Shown one piece after another: positions 25,935-35,639 of a stretch of 64,000 nt of DNA. Source of the DNA: Bradyrhizobium sp. ARR65 (lineage in GTDB: Bacteria > Pseudomonadota > Alphaproteobacteria > Rhizobiales > Xanthobacteraceae); assembly GCF_000472385.1 (NCBI RefSeq), contig NZ_AWZU01000023.1, forward strand, positions 272 to 64,271, in the 5' to 3' direction. Numbering within the stretch: the first letter of the stretch is position 1; each line of letters starts with the position of its first letter. A program made the translations under genes and the position numbers. Below the pieces are notes generated by a model, which made no database searches, had not been told where the DNA came from, and saw only the letters and a program-made list of their open reading frames with translations.

Positions 25935-26405
25935 CATTGAGCGATTCGACAATCGACATCAAAGGCACTGAGCCGATCGGCGACGATGTCTCCGTCATCT
26001 TTGACCTGGATGCCCGCTTCGGTCCCTATTCCCTGCGTCTCTCGAAAGGACCAGGAACGGTTGCTGCGAATGCCGGCGTGCCGCAGAACCTGCAAAGCGC
26101 CTACGCCGACTCAATCCGGGCAGGCCAGTGGTACAACGCCAAGGGTACGTAGGTGTCTGTTCTCCCACCCACGGTACTCTGACGCTTTTTCGCCAGAACT
26201 CGCTGACACTGGATGCCGTCTTCGACTATGACCCGTTCGGCGCCTCCTATGCTTTTTCGCCGATCGGCTTTCCGGGGATCACCTGCGGCGGCGGCAACAC
26301 CGAGAATATAGGCAGTCCACATCGGTGAAATACCGGATCAAGGTCGGCAACTTCCGCGCGGGGGCGCTGTGCCAGTTCGGCGGTTACGGCGAGAACAATG
26401 CTTTG
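25935..26405 (+). pseudogene. Porin gene remnant
   Basis: Three consecutive frames give one porin-like sequence. The first holds TIDIKGTEPIGDDVSVIFDL and SAYADSIRAGQWYNAKG. After a frame change near 26143 comes YVGVCSPTHGTLTLFRQ, then FGASYAFSPIGFPG. After a second shift near 26300-26325 comes VKYRIKVGNFRAGALCQFGGYGENN. This order (KGTEP.G, GTLT.GRQ, SPIG, KY..., QFGGY) is that of the trimeric Gram-negative porins common in Bradyrhizobium. The signal peptide, first strands and whole C-terminal half are missing. It is clearly non-functional. Confidence 0.78.
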
Positions 26406-26475
26406 AAGACTTCCCGCGCCTGGCGCTGGATCGTCCTGTTAGCAGACCACTTCCAGCGGAGGTCACGGGGCATCA

Positions 26476-27252
26476 TCAATGCCCGACATAATCCATCCGA
26501 CCGCCATCCACCGTGATAATCTGGGCCGTCAGCCATCCGCTGTCCGGAGCGGCCAGGAAAGCCACGGCGTTGGCGATATCGGCCGGCTCCCCGATCCGCC
26601 CCATGATCGATCGCTCGGCGATGGCCTTTTCGATCGCCTCCCATTCGGCGGCACTGCGCTTTCCCTGCGTCATATCCGTACGGATGAAACCCGGCGCCAC
26701 GGCGTTCACGGTGATGCCCTGAGGTCCGAGTTCCATCGCGAAGCGCTTGGTGAGGATTGCGGCCTCTGCTTTGGTCGCAGCGTAGAACGCATTGCCTGGC
26801 AGGGCGGTGCCGAATGCGGCGATGGAGGCCACGTTGACTATCCGGCCGTAGTGACGCGCGCGCATGCCTGCCATCACCGCGCGCGTCGCGTGGATGATGC
26901 CGTCGGCATTGACGCGCCGCATGCGCTCGAACTGCTCGTGGTCGAAGGTATCGAGCGTCGCCTGATAGACCACCCCGGCGTTGTTGACCAGGATCGTCAC
27001 CGGACCGAGCTGCGTCTCGGCCTGCGCGATCATGACCTGGATGGCGGGAAAATCCGCGACATCCGCACGGGCGGCGATGGCGCGCCCGCCGCCGGCCTTG
27101 ACTTCCTGCACTACCTTTTCGGCCGCTTCACCATGCGCGGCATAGTTGATGCATACGGCTGCGCCCCGCTCTGCGAGATGAAGCGCAATCGCGCGGCCGA
27201 TACCGCGCGCACCGCCCGTAACCACCGCCACCTGGTCGCTCCACGTCATCAT
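26476..27252 (-). CDS. SDR-family oxidoreductase (FabG-like)
   Basis: The 258-residue classical short-chain dehydrogenase has the NAD(P)-binding TGGARGIG (12-19), NNAG (90-93), catalytic Ser143 and YxxxK with Tyr157 and Lys161, and the C-terminal VDGGRMDY. It resembles 3-oxoacyl-ACP reductases and acetoacetyl-CoA reductases; the substrate cannot be fixed from sequence. ATG 27252 (or 27249) has GAGGAGG directly upstream. It runs the same way as the kinase gene that begins further right and ends about 110 bp before it, but is probably independent. It converges with the porin remnant. Confidence 0.93.
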   Translation of the reverse strand: MMTWSDQVAVVTGGARGIGRAIALHLAERGAAVCINYAAHGEAAEKVVQEVKAGGGRAIAARADVADFPAIQVMIAQAETQLGPVTILVNNAGVVYQATLDTFDHEQFERMRRVNADGIIHATRAVMAGMRARHYGRIVNVASIAAFGTALPGNAFYAATKAEAAILTKRFAMELGPQGITVNAVAPGFIRTDMTQGKRSAAEWEAIEKAIAERSIMGRIGEPADIANAVAFLAAPDSGWLTAQIITVDGGRMDYVGH

Positions 27253-27361
27253 CGTCCTCCTCGGGCTGTCACACGGGTCTTGCTTGGGACTCCTCGCCGC
27301 AACGAATGGCGCGGCAACACGTTCCCATTCGATGACTACGCGCCCGCGACCGGCGCCTGTT

Positions 27362-28792
27362 CTATTCGCCTGGCCGGTCCGGGCAAACGATATCGACGCG
27401 CCCACCCTGTCCGGGATGGATCACAAGATGGAAGCCGTGCAGCTTCACGATCGCTGCCACCAGGCTCAGCCCCAGGCCAACGCCCGGCGTGTTGCGGATC
27501 TTATCGGAGCGATAGAAGCGTCGCAGCACCGCGTCACGCTCCTCCTCGCTAATCCCGGGACCGGTATCTGTCACGCGCACGATGGTCTGATCGTCGAATG
27601 ACAGCAAACCGATGTCGACCTTGCCGCCTTTGGGTGTGAACTTGATGGCGTTGTCGACGAGGTTGGCCACCGCCTCGAACAGAAGATCGCGGTCCGCCCG
27701 CACGATCCGCTTATGGCTGATCGCGACCCTCAACGTGATGTCCTTGTCCTCGGCGATCGGCTCATAGACGTCGCAGACTTCGCGCAGCATCTCGTCCAGC
27801 GCCACGCTGCCGAAGGCCGCGGAGCGCCGGCCGTTTTCGATCTCGGCCAGCCGCAACAATGCCGTGATGATCGCGAGCGCCTGATCGATGCCCGCAATTG
27901 CCTTGTCGACGACCTGCTGCAGTTGCTCGAGACTCTGGGCATTGGTGCGGCCGCGCTCGAGCGCCAGCCGCGCGCGGGTGAGTGGCGTCCGCAGGTCATG
28001 CGCGATGTCGTTGCCGACGCCGGCGAGCGCGTTGATCATGGCCTCCATTTCGTCGAGCATGCCGTTGACGATGCCGGCGAGCCTGGAAAACGGCTCATCG
28101 ACGTCGCGATGCGGGAGCCGCTCCTGCAGATTGCCTGCAATGATGCGCTGGACCCGCCGGTTCACCTCCTCGACGCGGCGCTGCGCCCGCACGCTTAGCC
28201 AGGCTCCCGCCAGCAGGCAAAGGCAAAAGGCCGGCAGCAGGCCTAAGGCCAGCGCCTGGCCGACGACATGGGAGATTTCCCGGGCCTCGTCGACATTGCG
28301 TCCCATCACCAGCACATTGCCCGTGGGCAAGCGCTGCCCAGCCGCCCGCACGAGCTGGGCGCCGCGGTCCTCCTGATCCATCCGCCGGACATATGCGTTC
28401 TGGACGGTCCCATCGAGCTTGAGCTCGGGCAGGCGCGCGAGATTGCCCGCGAGGCGATGTCCGTCGGAATCGAACAGCCCCGCAAACTGAACGCCCCTGG
28501 AATCCTCCGCCAGATGATCCTCGATGGCATTGATCCTCCGCTCCGGCGGCAACGCCGCCAGGACTGTCACCTGGTTTCCGATCATGCGATCGGTGCGCAC
28601 CACCAGGTAGTCATCAATGCGCAGATAGATGAACCCAAACAGCAGGAGAATGAAAGCAGCGAACACGCCCGCAACGGCGGATGCCCACCGGAAGGTGTTG
28701 GATCGTATGAAACGTACCTGCGGCATCGAGTTGACGCGCTCGCACACTCCTCCCCAAATTGCGACGGCATTCGGCGTGCCCGATGAAGCCAT
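27362..28792 (-). CDS. Sensor histidine kinase
   Basis: The protein has 476 residues with two transmembrane segments (about 38-58 and 180-202) flanking a periplasmic sensor of about 120 residues. A HAMP domain (RRVEEVNRRVQRIIAGNL), a DHp domain with phosphoacceptor His265 (NDIAHDLRTPLT) and a HATPase domain follow (N box NLVDNAIKFTP, G1 DTGPGIS, G2 GVGLGLSLV). It phosphorylates the response regulator encoded just upstream. Its ATG (28792) overlaps the regulator TGA in ATGA, so translation is coupled; the internal MPQVRFIRS (28726) is another possible start. The signal is unknown, but the adjacent RND system suggests envelope stress or a toxic compound. Confidence 0.93.
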   Translation of the reverse strand: MASSGTPNAVAIWGGVCERVNSMPQVRFIRSNTFRWASAVAGVFAAFILLLFGFIYLRIDDYLVVRTDRMIGNQVTVLAALPPERRINAIEDHLAEDSRGVQFAGLFDSDGHRLAGNLARLPELKLDGTVQNAYVRRMDQEDRGAQLVRAAGQRLPTGNVLVMGRNVDEAREISHVVGQALALGLLPAFCLCLLAGAWLSVRAQRRVEEVNRRVQRIIAGNLQERLPHRDVDEPFSRLAGIVNGMLDEMEAMINALAGVGNDIAHDLRTPLTRARLALERGRTNAQSLEQLQQVVDKAIAGIDQALAIITALLRLAEIENGRRSAAFGSVALDEMLREVCDVYEPIAEDKDITLRVAISHKRIVRADRDLLFEAVANLVDNAIKFTPKGGKVDIGLLSFDDQTIVRVTDTGPGISEEERDAVLRRFYRSDKIRNTPGVGLGLSLVAAIVKLHGFHLVIHPGQGGRVDIVCPDRPGE

Positions 28793-29469
28793 CACGAGGC
28801 GTTGCGCAAGATAAAGCCGGCGCCCCGGACATTGTGGATCATGGGCGCCTCGCCCGCGCCATCCACCTTATGCCGCAGGCGGCCCATATGCACGTCGACG
28901 AGATTGGTCGCGGGGACGAATTTGTAGTTCCAGACCTCTTCCAGCAGCATGGCGCGCGTCAGCAACTGATCGCTCCGCCGCATCATGTATTCAAGCAGCC
29001 GGAATTCGCGTGGCAAGAGGTCGATCTGCCGGTTGCCGCGCTTTGCCGTGCGTTTGAGCAAATCCAGTTCGAGCTGCCCGACCCGCAACGTGGTCTCGCG
29101 GGATTCCACGGGCCGGCGCAGCAGAGCCTCGATTCGCGCGACGAGCTCGACGATGGCGAACGGCTTAGTGAGGTAATCGTCGCCGCCCATGCGCAAGCCG
29201 CGCACGCGGTCGTCGACGGCACCCAACGCGCTCAGCACCAGCACCGGGGTCGAAAACTGATCCTTGCGCAGGGTTTCGATGACGGCGAGACCGTCCATCC
29301 CCGGCAGCAGCCGGTCCACGATCATGGCGTCCGGCCGCAACGCGCGCGCCTTGTTCAGACCATCGACGCCGTCTGCGGCCCATGCCACCTCAAAGCCCCG
29401 ATCTGCGAGCTCGGCGGAGATCTCCTCAGCCGTTTCGCCGTCATCTTCGATGAGAAGTACCTTGGTCAT
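28792..29469 (-). CDS. OmpR-family response regulator
   Basis: The 225-residue protein has a receiver domain with phosphoacceptor Asp52, acidic pair D9-D10 and Lys102 (DDYLTKPF), joined to a winged-helix DNA-binding domain (LLPREFRLLEYMMRRSDQLLTRAMLLEEVW, VDVHMGRLRHKVD). It is the first gene of the two-component operon and is read divergently from the exported protein and RND genes beginning at 30018, the most likely targets. ATG 29469 gives the canonical MTKVLLIEDD start; an upstream extension is not conserved-looking. Confidence 0.94.
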   Translation of the reverse strand: MTKVLLIEDDGETAEEISAELADRGFEVAWAADGVDGLNKARALRPDAMIVDRLLPGMDGLAVIETLRKDQFSTPVLVLSALGAVDDRVRGLRMGGDDYLTKPFAIVELVARIEALLRRPVESRETTLRVGQLELDLLKRTAKRGNRQIDLLPREFRLLEYMMRRSDQLLTRAMLLEEVWNYKFVPATNLVDVHMGRLRHKVDGAGEAPMIHNVRGAGFILRNAS

Positions 29470-30017
29470 CCACTTGGCCCCGACTGCCGCCCCGATATTG
29501 GCGGTGCGCCCATCGCGCTTATCCGAAAGCATACGCCTCTCAGCAGGCAGCGCCAGCATATCGATGGTGGCAAGGCATCCCGTTTACGCCTGTAAGAGCC
29601 GGACAGCGACGCCCGCCCCTCTGAGGGAGGAGGCATGAAGGGGCGGCGCGCGCTGTCCTCTCTGCGGCCTGGTCCGCCGCCTTCCTGGCAAGCTCGGCGG
29701 GACCGCTCGTGGACAGAGTTATGCGCGAGGAACGGTCTGCGCCATTAAATAGCGTTTTAATGTTGCCCCTGCCGCATCTGACTTACCGTTTCTTCGGCAC
29801 GACCCGATGATCATCCCGACACGCGCTCAAGATCAAGTGATGGCGCGACCAGCTGGTGTATGCGCTTGTTTCGACGCTGCTTGTTATCGAGCGCGCGTGC
29901 GCGCGTCGCATCCTAAAAACCTTTTTAGTCGAACTCGCGCGCGATCCCGACCATCTTGATCGCTAGCCGCGGCAGATCGCGCACCGCTCACTGCCAATCG
30001 CGTTCGAGGAGTCTGTC
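29470..30017. promoter_or_regulatory. Divergent intergenic region of the two-component / efflux locus
   Basis: About 550 bp. It must hold the response-regulator promoter and that of the rightward genes, but I find no unambiguous hexamers or direct repeats. A GGGAGGAGG followed by ATG 29635 opens a 37-codon frame. A better-looking signal-peptide-like stretch lies in another frame (about 29640-29810) without a start, so this may be a decayed small exported protein. An AT-rich stretch with ctaaaaacctttttag (near 29912-29928) precedes the next gene. Confidence 0.35.
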
Positions 30018-30719
30018 ATGAAACGCCTTCTGATCGTCGCAGTCATCTCGCCACTACTCACAGGCCCCGCCTTCGCGCAGATGGCCGTGACGCCCACGCC
30101 CTCGGTATCCGCGACCTCGCCTCTCGGAATTGATCCAAGCACGCCGGTCGGCGGCACCGGAATCCCGCTCGGCGCGACAGAGATAGCTTCTCCTGGCGTA
30201 AGCCCGGCGCCGACGTCGACCGGCGCGGTCGGCACCTCCGGATGCGCGACCATCGGCACGTCGCCCTCGGCGATGTTCGGGTCGACGGCCACGTTTGATG
30301 GCGGCGGCACGACTCTCGGCGCCACGGCGCCCGCCACAACGGCTAGCACGATGTCGATGTCGGCGTCGCCAACCTCGACCATGATCGACACGTCGGGCAT
30401 GTCCGGTATGTGCGGCTCCGGTTCGTCCAATATTGCAACATCGTCGACGCCGATGACGCCGGCTGCGCCCGGCGGTCTCGGGCGGCCTGGCATTCCCCTG
30501 GATTCGACCGAGATCGGCAGTCTCGGAGTCAGCTCCGCTGCGGCAATCCCGACCCCGAGCGTCGCCCCGACGTCCGATCTTGTGGTCCCAACGATTCCGA
30601 CGATGCCCGTCATCACCTCGCCTACCACAACAACGGCAATGCCGACGACGACAGCCATTTCCTCCCCGAATCCCAGCACCCTGCCCGGCCTCGCAGCGGG
30701 AGCCACCCAGCTCCGCTAG
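30018..30719 (+). CDS. Exported Ser/Thr/Pro-rich low-complexity protein
   Basis: The protein has 233 residues, with a signal peptide (about 1-21) and a mature chain made almost wholly of Ser, Thr, Pro, Ala and Gly. The motif GIPLxxTEIxSxGVS occurs twice (around residues 48-62 and 158-174), and a small Cys-containing section is also present (SGCATIGT, SGMCGSGSS). It is likely an unfolded envelope or surface protein. GAGGAG precedes ATG 30018. It is the first gene rightward of the two-component system and 30 bp upstream of the RND adaptor, so it is probably cotranscribed with the efflux genes. Confidence 0.72.
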   Translation: MKRLLIVAVISPLLTGPAFAQMAVTPTPSVSATSPLGIDPSTPVGGTGIPLGATEIASPGVSPAPTSTGAVGTSGCATIGTSPSAMFGSTATFDGGGTTLGATAPATTASTMSMSASPTSTMIDTSGMSGMCGSGSSNIATSSTPMTPAAPGGLGRPGIPLDSTEIGSLGVSSAAAIPTPSVAPTSDLVVPTIPTMPVITSPTTTTAMPTTTAISSPNPSTLPGLAAGATQLR

Positions 30720-30749
30720 GCAGACATTTCCAACCACGAGCAAGCAGCC

Positions 30750-31931
30750 ATGAAGAAAGCAGTGGTGGTTTCCGCAAGCCTGCTGGCCGCGGTCGTTGCG
30801 GGCGGCCTCCTTTATTCCAGCCATGTCAGTCCGCTGCGGAAGGCGGTCGCAGCTCCGGCGCCGCCCCCGTCGGTTCCGGTCGTCGCCGGCGTTGTCGCCC
30901 AGCATGACGTGCCGATCTATCTGAATGGGGTCGGCACGGTGATCGCGTACAACACCGACGTCGTGCGCGCCCAGATCCAGGGGCAGATCACCAGCATCAA
31001 CTTCACCGAAGGTCAGGCCGTGCATGCCGGCGACCTGCTCGCCCAGATCGATCCGCGCCCCTACCAGGCGCTGATCGAACAATACACGGGGAATCTCGAG
31101 CGCGATCAGGCCCAGCTCACCAACGCGCAGGCCAACCTCACGCGCTACAGTCAGCTCGGAGATAAGGGCTGGGCCACGCCGCAACTAATCGAGACGCAGA
31201 AGGCGCAAGTCGGACAGTTGCAGGCGGCCATCAAGACCGACAAGGCGCTGATCGACGCGGCCAACGTGCAGCTCAGCTATACCCGGCTGACTTCGCCGAT
31301 CGAGGGCGTGGTCGGGATCCGCCAGATCGATGTCGGCAACATCATCAGCCCGTCAACGACGAACGGCCTCGTCGTCGTCACCCAGCTCGATCCGATCTCG
31401 CTAATCTTCACGCTGCCCGAGACGGTGCTGCCGCAGATCCAGCGGCGGCAGCAAGAGACCAATGCCCCACTGCCCGTCCTCGCTTACAGCCAGGACAATA
31501 CGATCCGGCTTGCCGAAGGCCAACTTGCGCTCGTCAACAATGAAATCCTGCAGACCACCGGCTCCATCCAGCTCAAGGCGAACTTCCCTAACAAGTCGCG
31601 CGCGCTATGGCCGGGCGAGCTCGTCAACGCGCGCCTCCTCGTCGACGTCAGGCACAACGGCCTGACGGTCCCGGCTTCCGTCGTGCAGCAGGGACCGAAC
31701 GGAGCCTACGCCTATGTCATCAACCCTGACAACACCGTGTCGGCACGCCAGATCAAGGTGGCGCAGATCAGCGACGGCCAGGCGCTCATCGATTCGGGAC
31801 TGAAAGCCAACGAGCAAGTGGTCGTTGACGGACAATACAAGCTGCAGCCGGGCACGCATGTCACGATCCTGCACGGCAAGGCGGCCGAGGAAGCGGCCGC
31901 GCAGGATGCAATGCAGGCGCCGATCCCATGA
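30750..31931 (+). CDS. RND efflux periplasmic adaptor (membrane fusion protein)
   Basis: The protein has 393 residues with an N-terminal anchor or signal segment (about 5-24), the lipoyl-type half motifs (VRAQIQGQITSINFTEGQ, HAGDLLAQIDPRPYQ), an alpha-helical hairpin (LERDQAQLTNAQANLTRYSQL) and the beta-barrel and membrane-proximal domains (LTSPIEGVVGIRQIDVGNI, VVDGQYKLQPGTHV). It links the inner-membrane pump to an outer-membrane channel. Its stop overlaps the permease start by four bases (ATGA). The sequence is closest in look to MdtA-like multidrug adaptors. Confidence 0.93.
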   Translation: MKKAVVVSASLLAAVVAGGLLYSSHVSPLRKAVAAPAPPPSVPVVAGVVAQHDVPIYLNGVGTVIAYNTDVVRAQIQGQITSINFTEGQAVHAGDLLAQIDPRPYQALIEQYTGNLERDQAQLTNAQANLTRYSQLGDKGWATPQLIETQKAQVGQLQAAIKTDKALIDAANVQLSYTRLTSPIEGVVGIRQIDVGNIISPSTTNGLVVVTQLDPISLIFTLPETVLPQIQRRQQETNAPLPVLAYSQDNTIRLAEGQLALVNNEILQTTGSIQLKANFPNKSRALWPGELVNARLLVDVRHNGLTVPASVVQQGPNGAYAYVINPDNTVSARQIKVAQISDGQALIDSGLKANEQVVVDGQYKLQPGTHVTILHGKAAEEAAAQDAMQAPIP

Positions 31932-34900
31932 ACATATCAGCTCCCTTCATCCGACGGCCGATCGCGACCGCACTGATCATGGTGGGATTGCTTGCGGGCG
32001 GACTCGTCGCCTATCCCCTCCTGCCGGTGGCGGCGCTGCCGAATATCAACTACCCGACGCTCACGGTCACCGCTCAGTTGCCCGGCGCCGATCCGCAGAC
32101 CATGGCGTCTTCGGTCGCATCGCCGCTCGAAACGCAGTTCGGGGAAATTCCCGGCCTCAGGCAGATGACCTCGGCCAGCGCCCTCGGCTACACCCAGGTC
32201 ACGCTGCAGTTCGATTTAAGCCGGCAGATCGATGGCGCCGTGAGCGACACGCTCTCGGCGATCAATGCCGCGAGCCCGTATCTCCCGACGGGCTTACCCT
32301 ATCCACCCACCATCCGAAAGGTGAACCCCGCCGACACGCCGATCCTCGTGCTGGGCGTCACCTCGGACACCTTGCCCATCACCACCGTCGATGCCTATGC
32401 GGAAAACATCCTGCAGCAGAAGATCTCGCAGATATCTGGCGTCGGCCTCGTCGGCGTCGGCGGTCAACAGAAAGCATCGGTTCGCGTCCAGGTCGATTCG
32501 CAGGCGCTCGCTGCGCGCGGCATCAATCTGGAGGACGTGCGCACCGTGCTCGGCCAGGCGAATGTCGACCTCGCGAAGGGCACACTCAACAGTCCACGCC
32601 AGACCTATACGCTCAATACCAACGACCAACTGTTTCAGCCCGACAAATACGCCGACCTTGTCATCGCCTACCGCAACGGATCGCCGGTGCGCCTGCGCGA
32701 TATCGGTCGCGTCATCAGCGCCCCTGAAAACGACCTGATCGCGGGCTGGTACAATAACCAGCGCGCCATCATTCTGGCGATCCAGCGCCAGCCCGGCGCC
32801 AACGTCATCCAGACGGTCCAACGCATCAAGGACATGATGCCGGCCCTCCAGGCGTCGATTCCCGCCGCCATCAAGATCAATGTCATCTCCGACCGGACCG
32901 ATACGATCCGGGCGTCGGTGGCCGACGTGCAGTTCACGCTGCTGCTCACGGTCGCACTCGTCGTGATGGTCATCTTCATCTTCCTGCGCAGCCTCTGGGC
33001 CACCATCATTCCCGCCGTGACCGTGCCGTTGTCCCTGATCGGCACCTTCGCCATCCTTTACGAACTGGGCTACAGCCTCGACAACCTTTCACTGATGGCC
33101 CTGTCGATCGCCGTCGGATTCGTGGTCGACGACGCGGTGGTGGAGATCGAGAACATCACGCGGCACATCGAGGAGGGCCTTTCTCCCTATGACGCGGCAA
33201 TGAAAGGATCCGGCGAAATCGGCTTCACGGTGATGGCGATCACCTTTTCGCTGATCGCCGTGTTCATTCCCCTGTTCCTGATGAGTGGCTATGTCGGGCT
33301 GCTGTTCCGCGAATTTGCCGTCACGGTCAGCGTCGCCCTTGTGCTTTCGCTCGCGATCTCACGCACGCTGACGCCGATGATGTGCGCTTACCTGCTCAAG
33401 CCCGAGAATAAGCAGCATGGTTGGATCTACCGGATGTCCGAGCGAGGTTTCGACGGTCTGCTCAGCGTTTATGAGGCGGGATTGAAGATCGTGATGCGCC
33501 ATCGCTTCATCACGCTCATGGTGATGATCGGCACGATCGCGTTGACCGGATATCTCTACGTGATCGTCCCGAAGAGCTTCTTTCCCGAGCAGGATACGGG
33601 ATTGATCATCGGCCAATCGGAGGCGGCACAGGATATTTCCTTTCAGGCCATGGCTGAGCGCCAGCAGGCTTTGCTCAATGGCATCATGCGAGATCCGGCC
33701 GTCGCCAGTGTCGGCTCGGCCGTGGGCGCCGGCGGCGGCACTTACACGATCAACGACGGACGCGTGTTCATCCAGCTCAAACCCGCTGATCAGCGTGACC
33801 CGATCGACAAGGTGATAGCGCGCCTGCGGACCAATCTCGCCAAGATCCAGGGCATCACCCTGTATATGCAGCCCGCCCAGGACATTACGATCGGCGCGCG
33901 GCTGAACAAGACGCAGTTTCAATACACCATGAACGATGCCGATCCCGGTGAACTCAATCACTGGGCTGGGCTGTTCCTTGACAGGATCAAGAAGCTGCCC
34001 GGCGTCACCGACGTCACCACCGACCAACTCGCTGCCGGGCCGTTGCTCGACATCACGATCAAGCGCGAAGTCGCATCAAGCTACGGCATCCTGCCCTATA
34101 CCATCGACAACACGCTCGACGACGCGTTCGGCCAACGGATCGTCTCGACCATGTACACCACCTTGCAGCAGTATCATGTCGTGCTCGAGGTGAATCCCAA
34201 ATTCCAATATGGGCCGGAGGCGCTCACCGGCATCTACGTCAAGTCATCGAGCGGCCAGGAAGTGCCTCTCTCCACGCTGGTCGACAGCGTGGTGAAGGTC
34301 GCCCCGCTCGTGGTGAACCACCAGGGTCAGTTCCCCTCGGTGACGATCTCGTTCAATCTGGCACCTGGCGCTGCGATCGGCGAGGCTGTCAGCGGCATTC
34401 AGGCGATTGCAAAGGAGCTACACCCGCCGCTCTCATTGCAGACCAGTTTCCAGGGCAACGCGCAAGCGTTCGGTGCATCGCTCAAAAGCACGCCGATCCT
34501 CATCGCCGCATCGCTGTTTGTGATCTATCTGATCCTTGGGGTGCTCTACGAAAGCACCATCCATCCGATCACGATCATCTCGACCCTGCCCTCCGCTGGC
34601 GTCGGCGCGCTGCTGCTGTTGATGGCGGCTCACTACGATCTGAGCGTCATTGCCATCGTGGGCATCATCCTGCTCATCGGCATCGTCAAGAAGAACGGCA
34701 TCATGCTGGTCGACTTCGCGCTGCAAGCCGAACAGAATGAAGGGCTGACGACCGAAGAATCAATCTACCAGGCCTGCGTCAAGCGATTCCGGCCGATCCT
34801 GATGACCACGATGGCGGCCCTCCTCGGCGCGGTACCGATGATGGTGGGGACCGGGGTTGGATCGGAGATCCGCCAGCCGCTCGGCTATGCCATCGTCGGC

Positions 34901-35038
34901 GGCCTCGCCGTGTCGCAGGTGCTGACGCTCTACACCACGCCCATCGTCTATATCTATCTCGACAAGCTGCAGACTTGGTTGTTCGGGGCGAAGGAGCACG
35001 GCCTCGCCGGCAATCCTACGCACGTCCCGGCCGAATGA
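31928..35038 (+). CDS. RND multidrug efflux permease (MdtB/MdtC-like, HAE1)
   Basis: The 1036-residue protein has twelve transmembrane helices with large periplasmic loops after TM1 and TM7. Signatures are the N-terminal FIRRPIATALIM, the TM4 proton-relay pair Asp401-Asp402 (GFVVDDAVVEIEN), GSEIRQPLGYAIVGGL and the terminal TTPIVYIYLD. The MdtABC system of enterobacteria uses two different permeases, whereas this locus has only one. The outer-membrane channel must come from elsewhere. It is translationally coupled to the adaptor. Probable substrates are drugs, bile-type detergents or plant compounds (inference). Confidence 0.95.
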   Translation: MNISAPFIRRPIATALIMVGLLAGGLVAYPLLPVAALPNINYPTLTVTAQLPGADPQTMASSVASPLETQFGEIPGLRQMTSASALGYTQVTLQFDLSRQIDGAVSDTLSAINAASPYLPTGLPYPPTIRKVNPADTPILVLGVTSDTLPITTVDAYAENILQQKISQISGVGLVGVGGQQKASVRVQVDSQALAARGINLEDVRTVLGQANVDLAKGTLNSPRQTYTLNTNDQLFQPDKYADLVIAYRNGSPVRLRDIGRVISAPENDLIAGWYNNQRAIILAIQRQPGANVIQTVQRIKDMMPALQASIPAAIKINVISDRTDTIRASVADVQFTLLLTVALVVMVIFIFLRSLWATIIPAVTVPLSLIGTFAILYELGYSLDNLSLMALSIAVGFVVDDAVVEIENITRHIEEGLSPYDAAMKGSGEIGFTVMAITFSLIAVFIPLFLMSGYVGLLFREFAVTVSVALVLSLAISRTLTPMMCAYLLKPENKQHGWIYRMSERGFDGLLSVYEAGLKIVMRHRFITLMVMIGTIALTGYLYVIVPKSFFPEQDTGLIIGQSEAAQDISFQAMAERQQALLNGIMRDPAVASVGSAVGAGGGTYTINDGRVFIQLKPADQRDPIDKVIARLRTNLAKIQGITLYMQPAQDITIGARLNKTQFQYTMNDADPGELNHWAGLFLDRIKKLPGVTDVTTDQLAAGPLLDITIKREVASSYGILPYTIDNTLDDAFGQRIVSTMYTTLQQYHVVLEVNPKFQYGPEALTGIYVKSSSGQEVPLSTLVDSVVKVAPLVVNHQGQFPSVTISFNLAPGAAIGEAVSGIQAIAKELHPPLSLQTSFQGNAQAFGASLKSTPILIAASLFVIYLILGVLYESTIHPITIISTLPSAGVGALLLLMAAHYDLSVIAIVGIILLIGIVKKNGIMLVDFALQAEQNEGLTTEESIYQACVKRFRPILMTTMAALLGAVPMMVGTGVGSEIRQPLGYAIVGGLAVSQVLTLYTTPIVYIYLDKLQTWLFGAKEHGLAGNPTHVPAE

Positions 35039-35072
35039 GCGGCAACTCCAGCGAGGATTAATCGAGCGCAGC

Positions 35073-35474
35073 ATGAATTCCCCTGACATCCAAGTCATCT
35101 CACCCGACCAGTTTGACCGTGACACGGCGCAGACGCCGGGCTCCGAGCGGTACGCCGCAATTTCGCCGTCGCTTGGAATTTTCTCCGCCCTTTGGGGTGG
35201 CCTGTTTGAGGTCAGGCCTGGAGCCAAGACGGGAATCCACCACCATGGCGAGCAGGAAACCATCGCTTACGTGCTATCAGGCGTTTGCGAGATACGCTGG
35301 GGCGAGCGGGGGCAGTTCAGCGCGCGCGCCAAGGCCGGCGACTTCATCCGCGTCCCGCCATACCTCCTGCACATGGAAATCAACGCCTCGCAGACCGAGC
35401 CGTTTCGCTGGGTGGTCGTACGTAGCACCGCAACGCCCATCGTCGTCAATTTGCCCGAGGACACCTGGCCGTGA
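35073..35474 (+). CDS. Cupin-domain protein
   Basis: The protein has 133 residues with a single cupin barrel. Motif 1 is HHHGEQETIAYVLSGVCEIRWG, giving the metal-binding His and Glu residues, and motif 2 is KAGDFIRVPPYLLHMEIN with the last His. Such small cupins may bind a metal or small ligand; the function is unknown. It lies 34 bp after the RND permease stop and is likely cotranscribed with it, so it might modify or sense a pump substrate. Confidence 0.85.
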   Translation: MNSPDIQVISPDQFDRDTAQTPGSERYAAISPSLGIFSALWGGLFEVRPGAKTGIHHHGEQETIAYVLSGVCEIRWGERGQFSARAKAGDFIRVPPYLLHMEINASQTEPFRWVVVRSTATPIVVNLPEDTWP

Positions 35475-35639
35475 CTCGATCGGCCTCGCAACACGCTCAC
35501 GCCTTGCGCATACCCGTGAACGAGCTCGCTGAAATATCCGGTAGACCGACCGGGGGACACGACCTACGGTCCGAAGCCTGTCCTGGTCGCAGGCCGACCT
35601 TCATTCCATTTTTGACACAGTAACCTTGATCGAGAACAC

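Noticed and set aside
29635..29748. A 37-codon frame with a strong GGGAGGAGG site
   Set aside because: The encoded sequence is Arg/Pro-rich with no helix or signal. A more protein-like sequence lies in another frame without a start, so at best it is decayed.
29882..29928. Alternating gcgcgcgtgcgcgcg tract as an origin or regulatory element
   Set aside because: Short GC-alternating tracts are common in such genomes, and nothing around it (DnaA boxes, AT-rich unwinding region) supports a special role.
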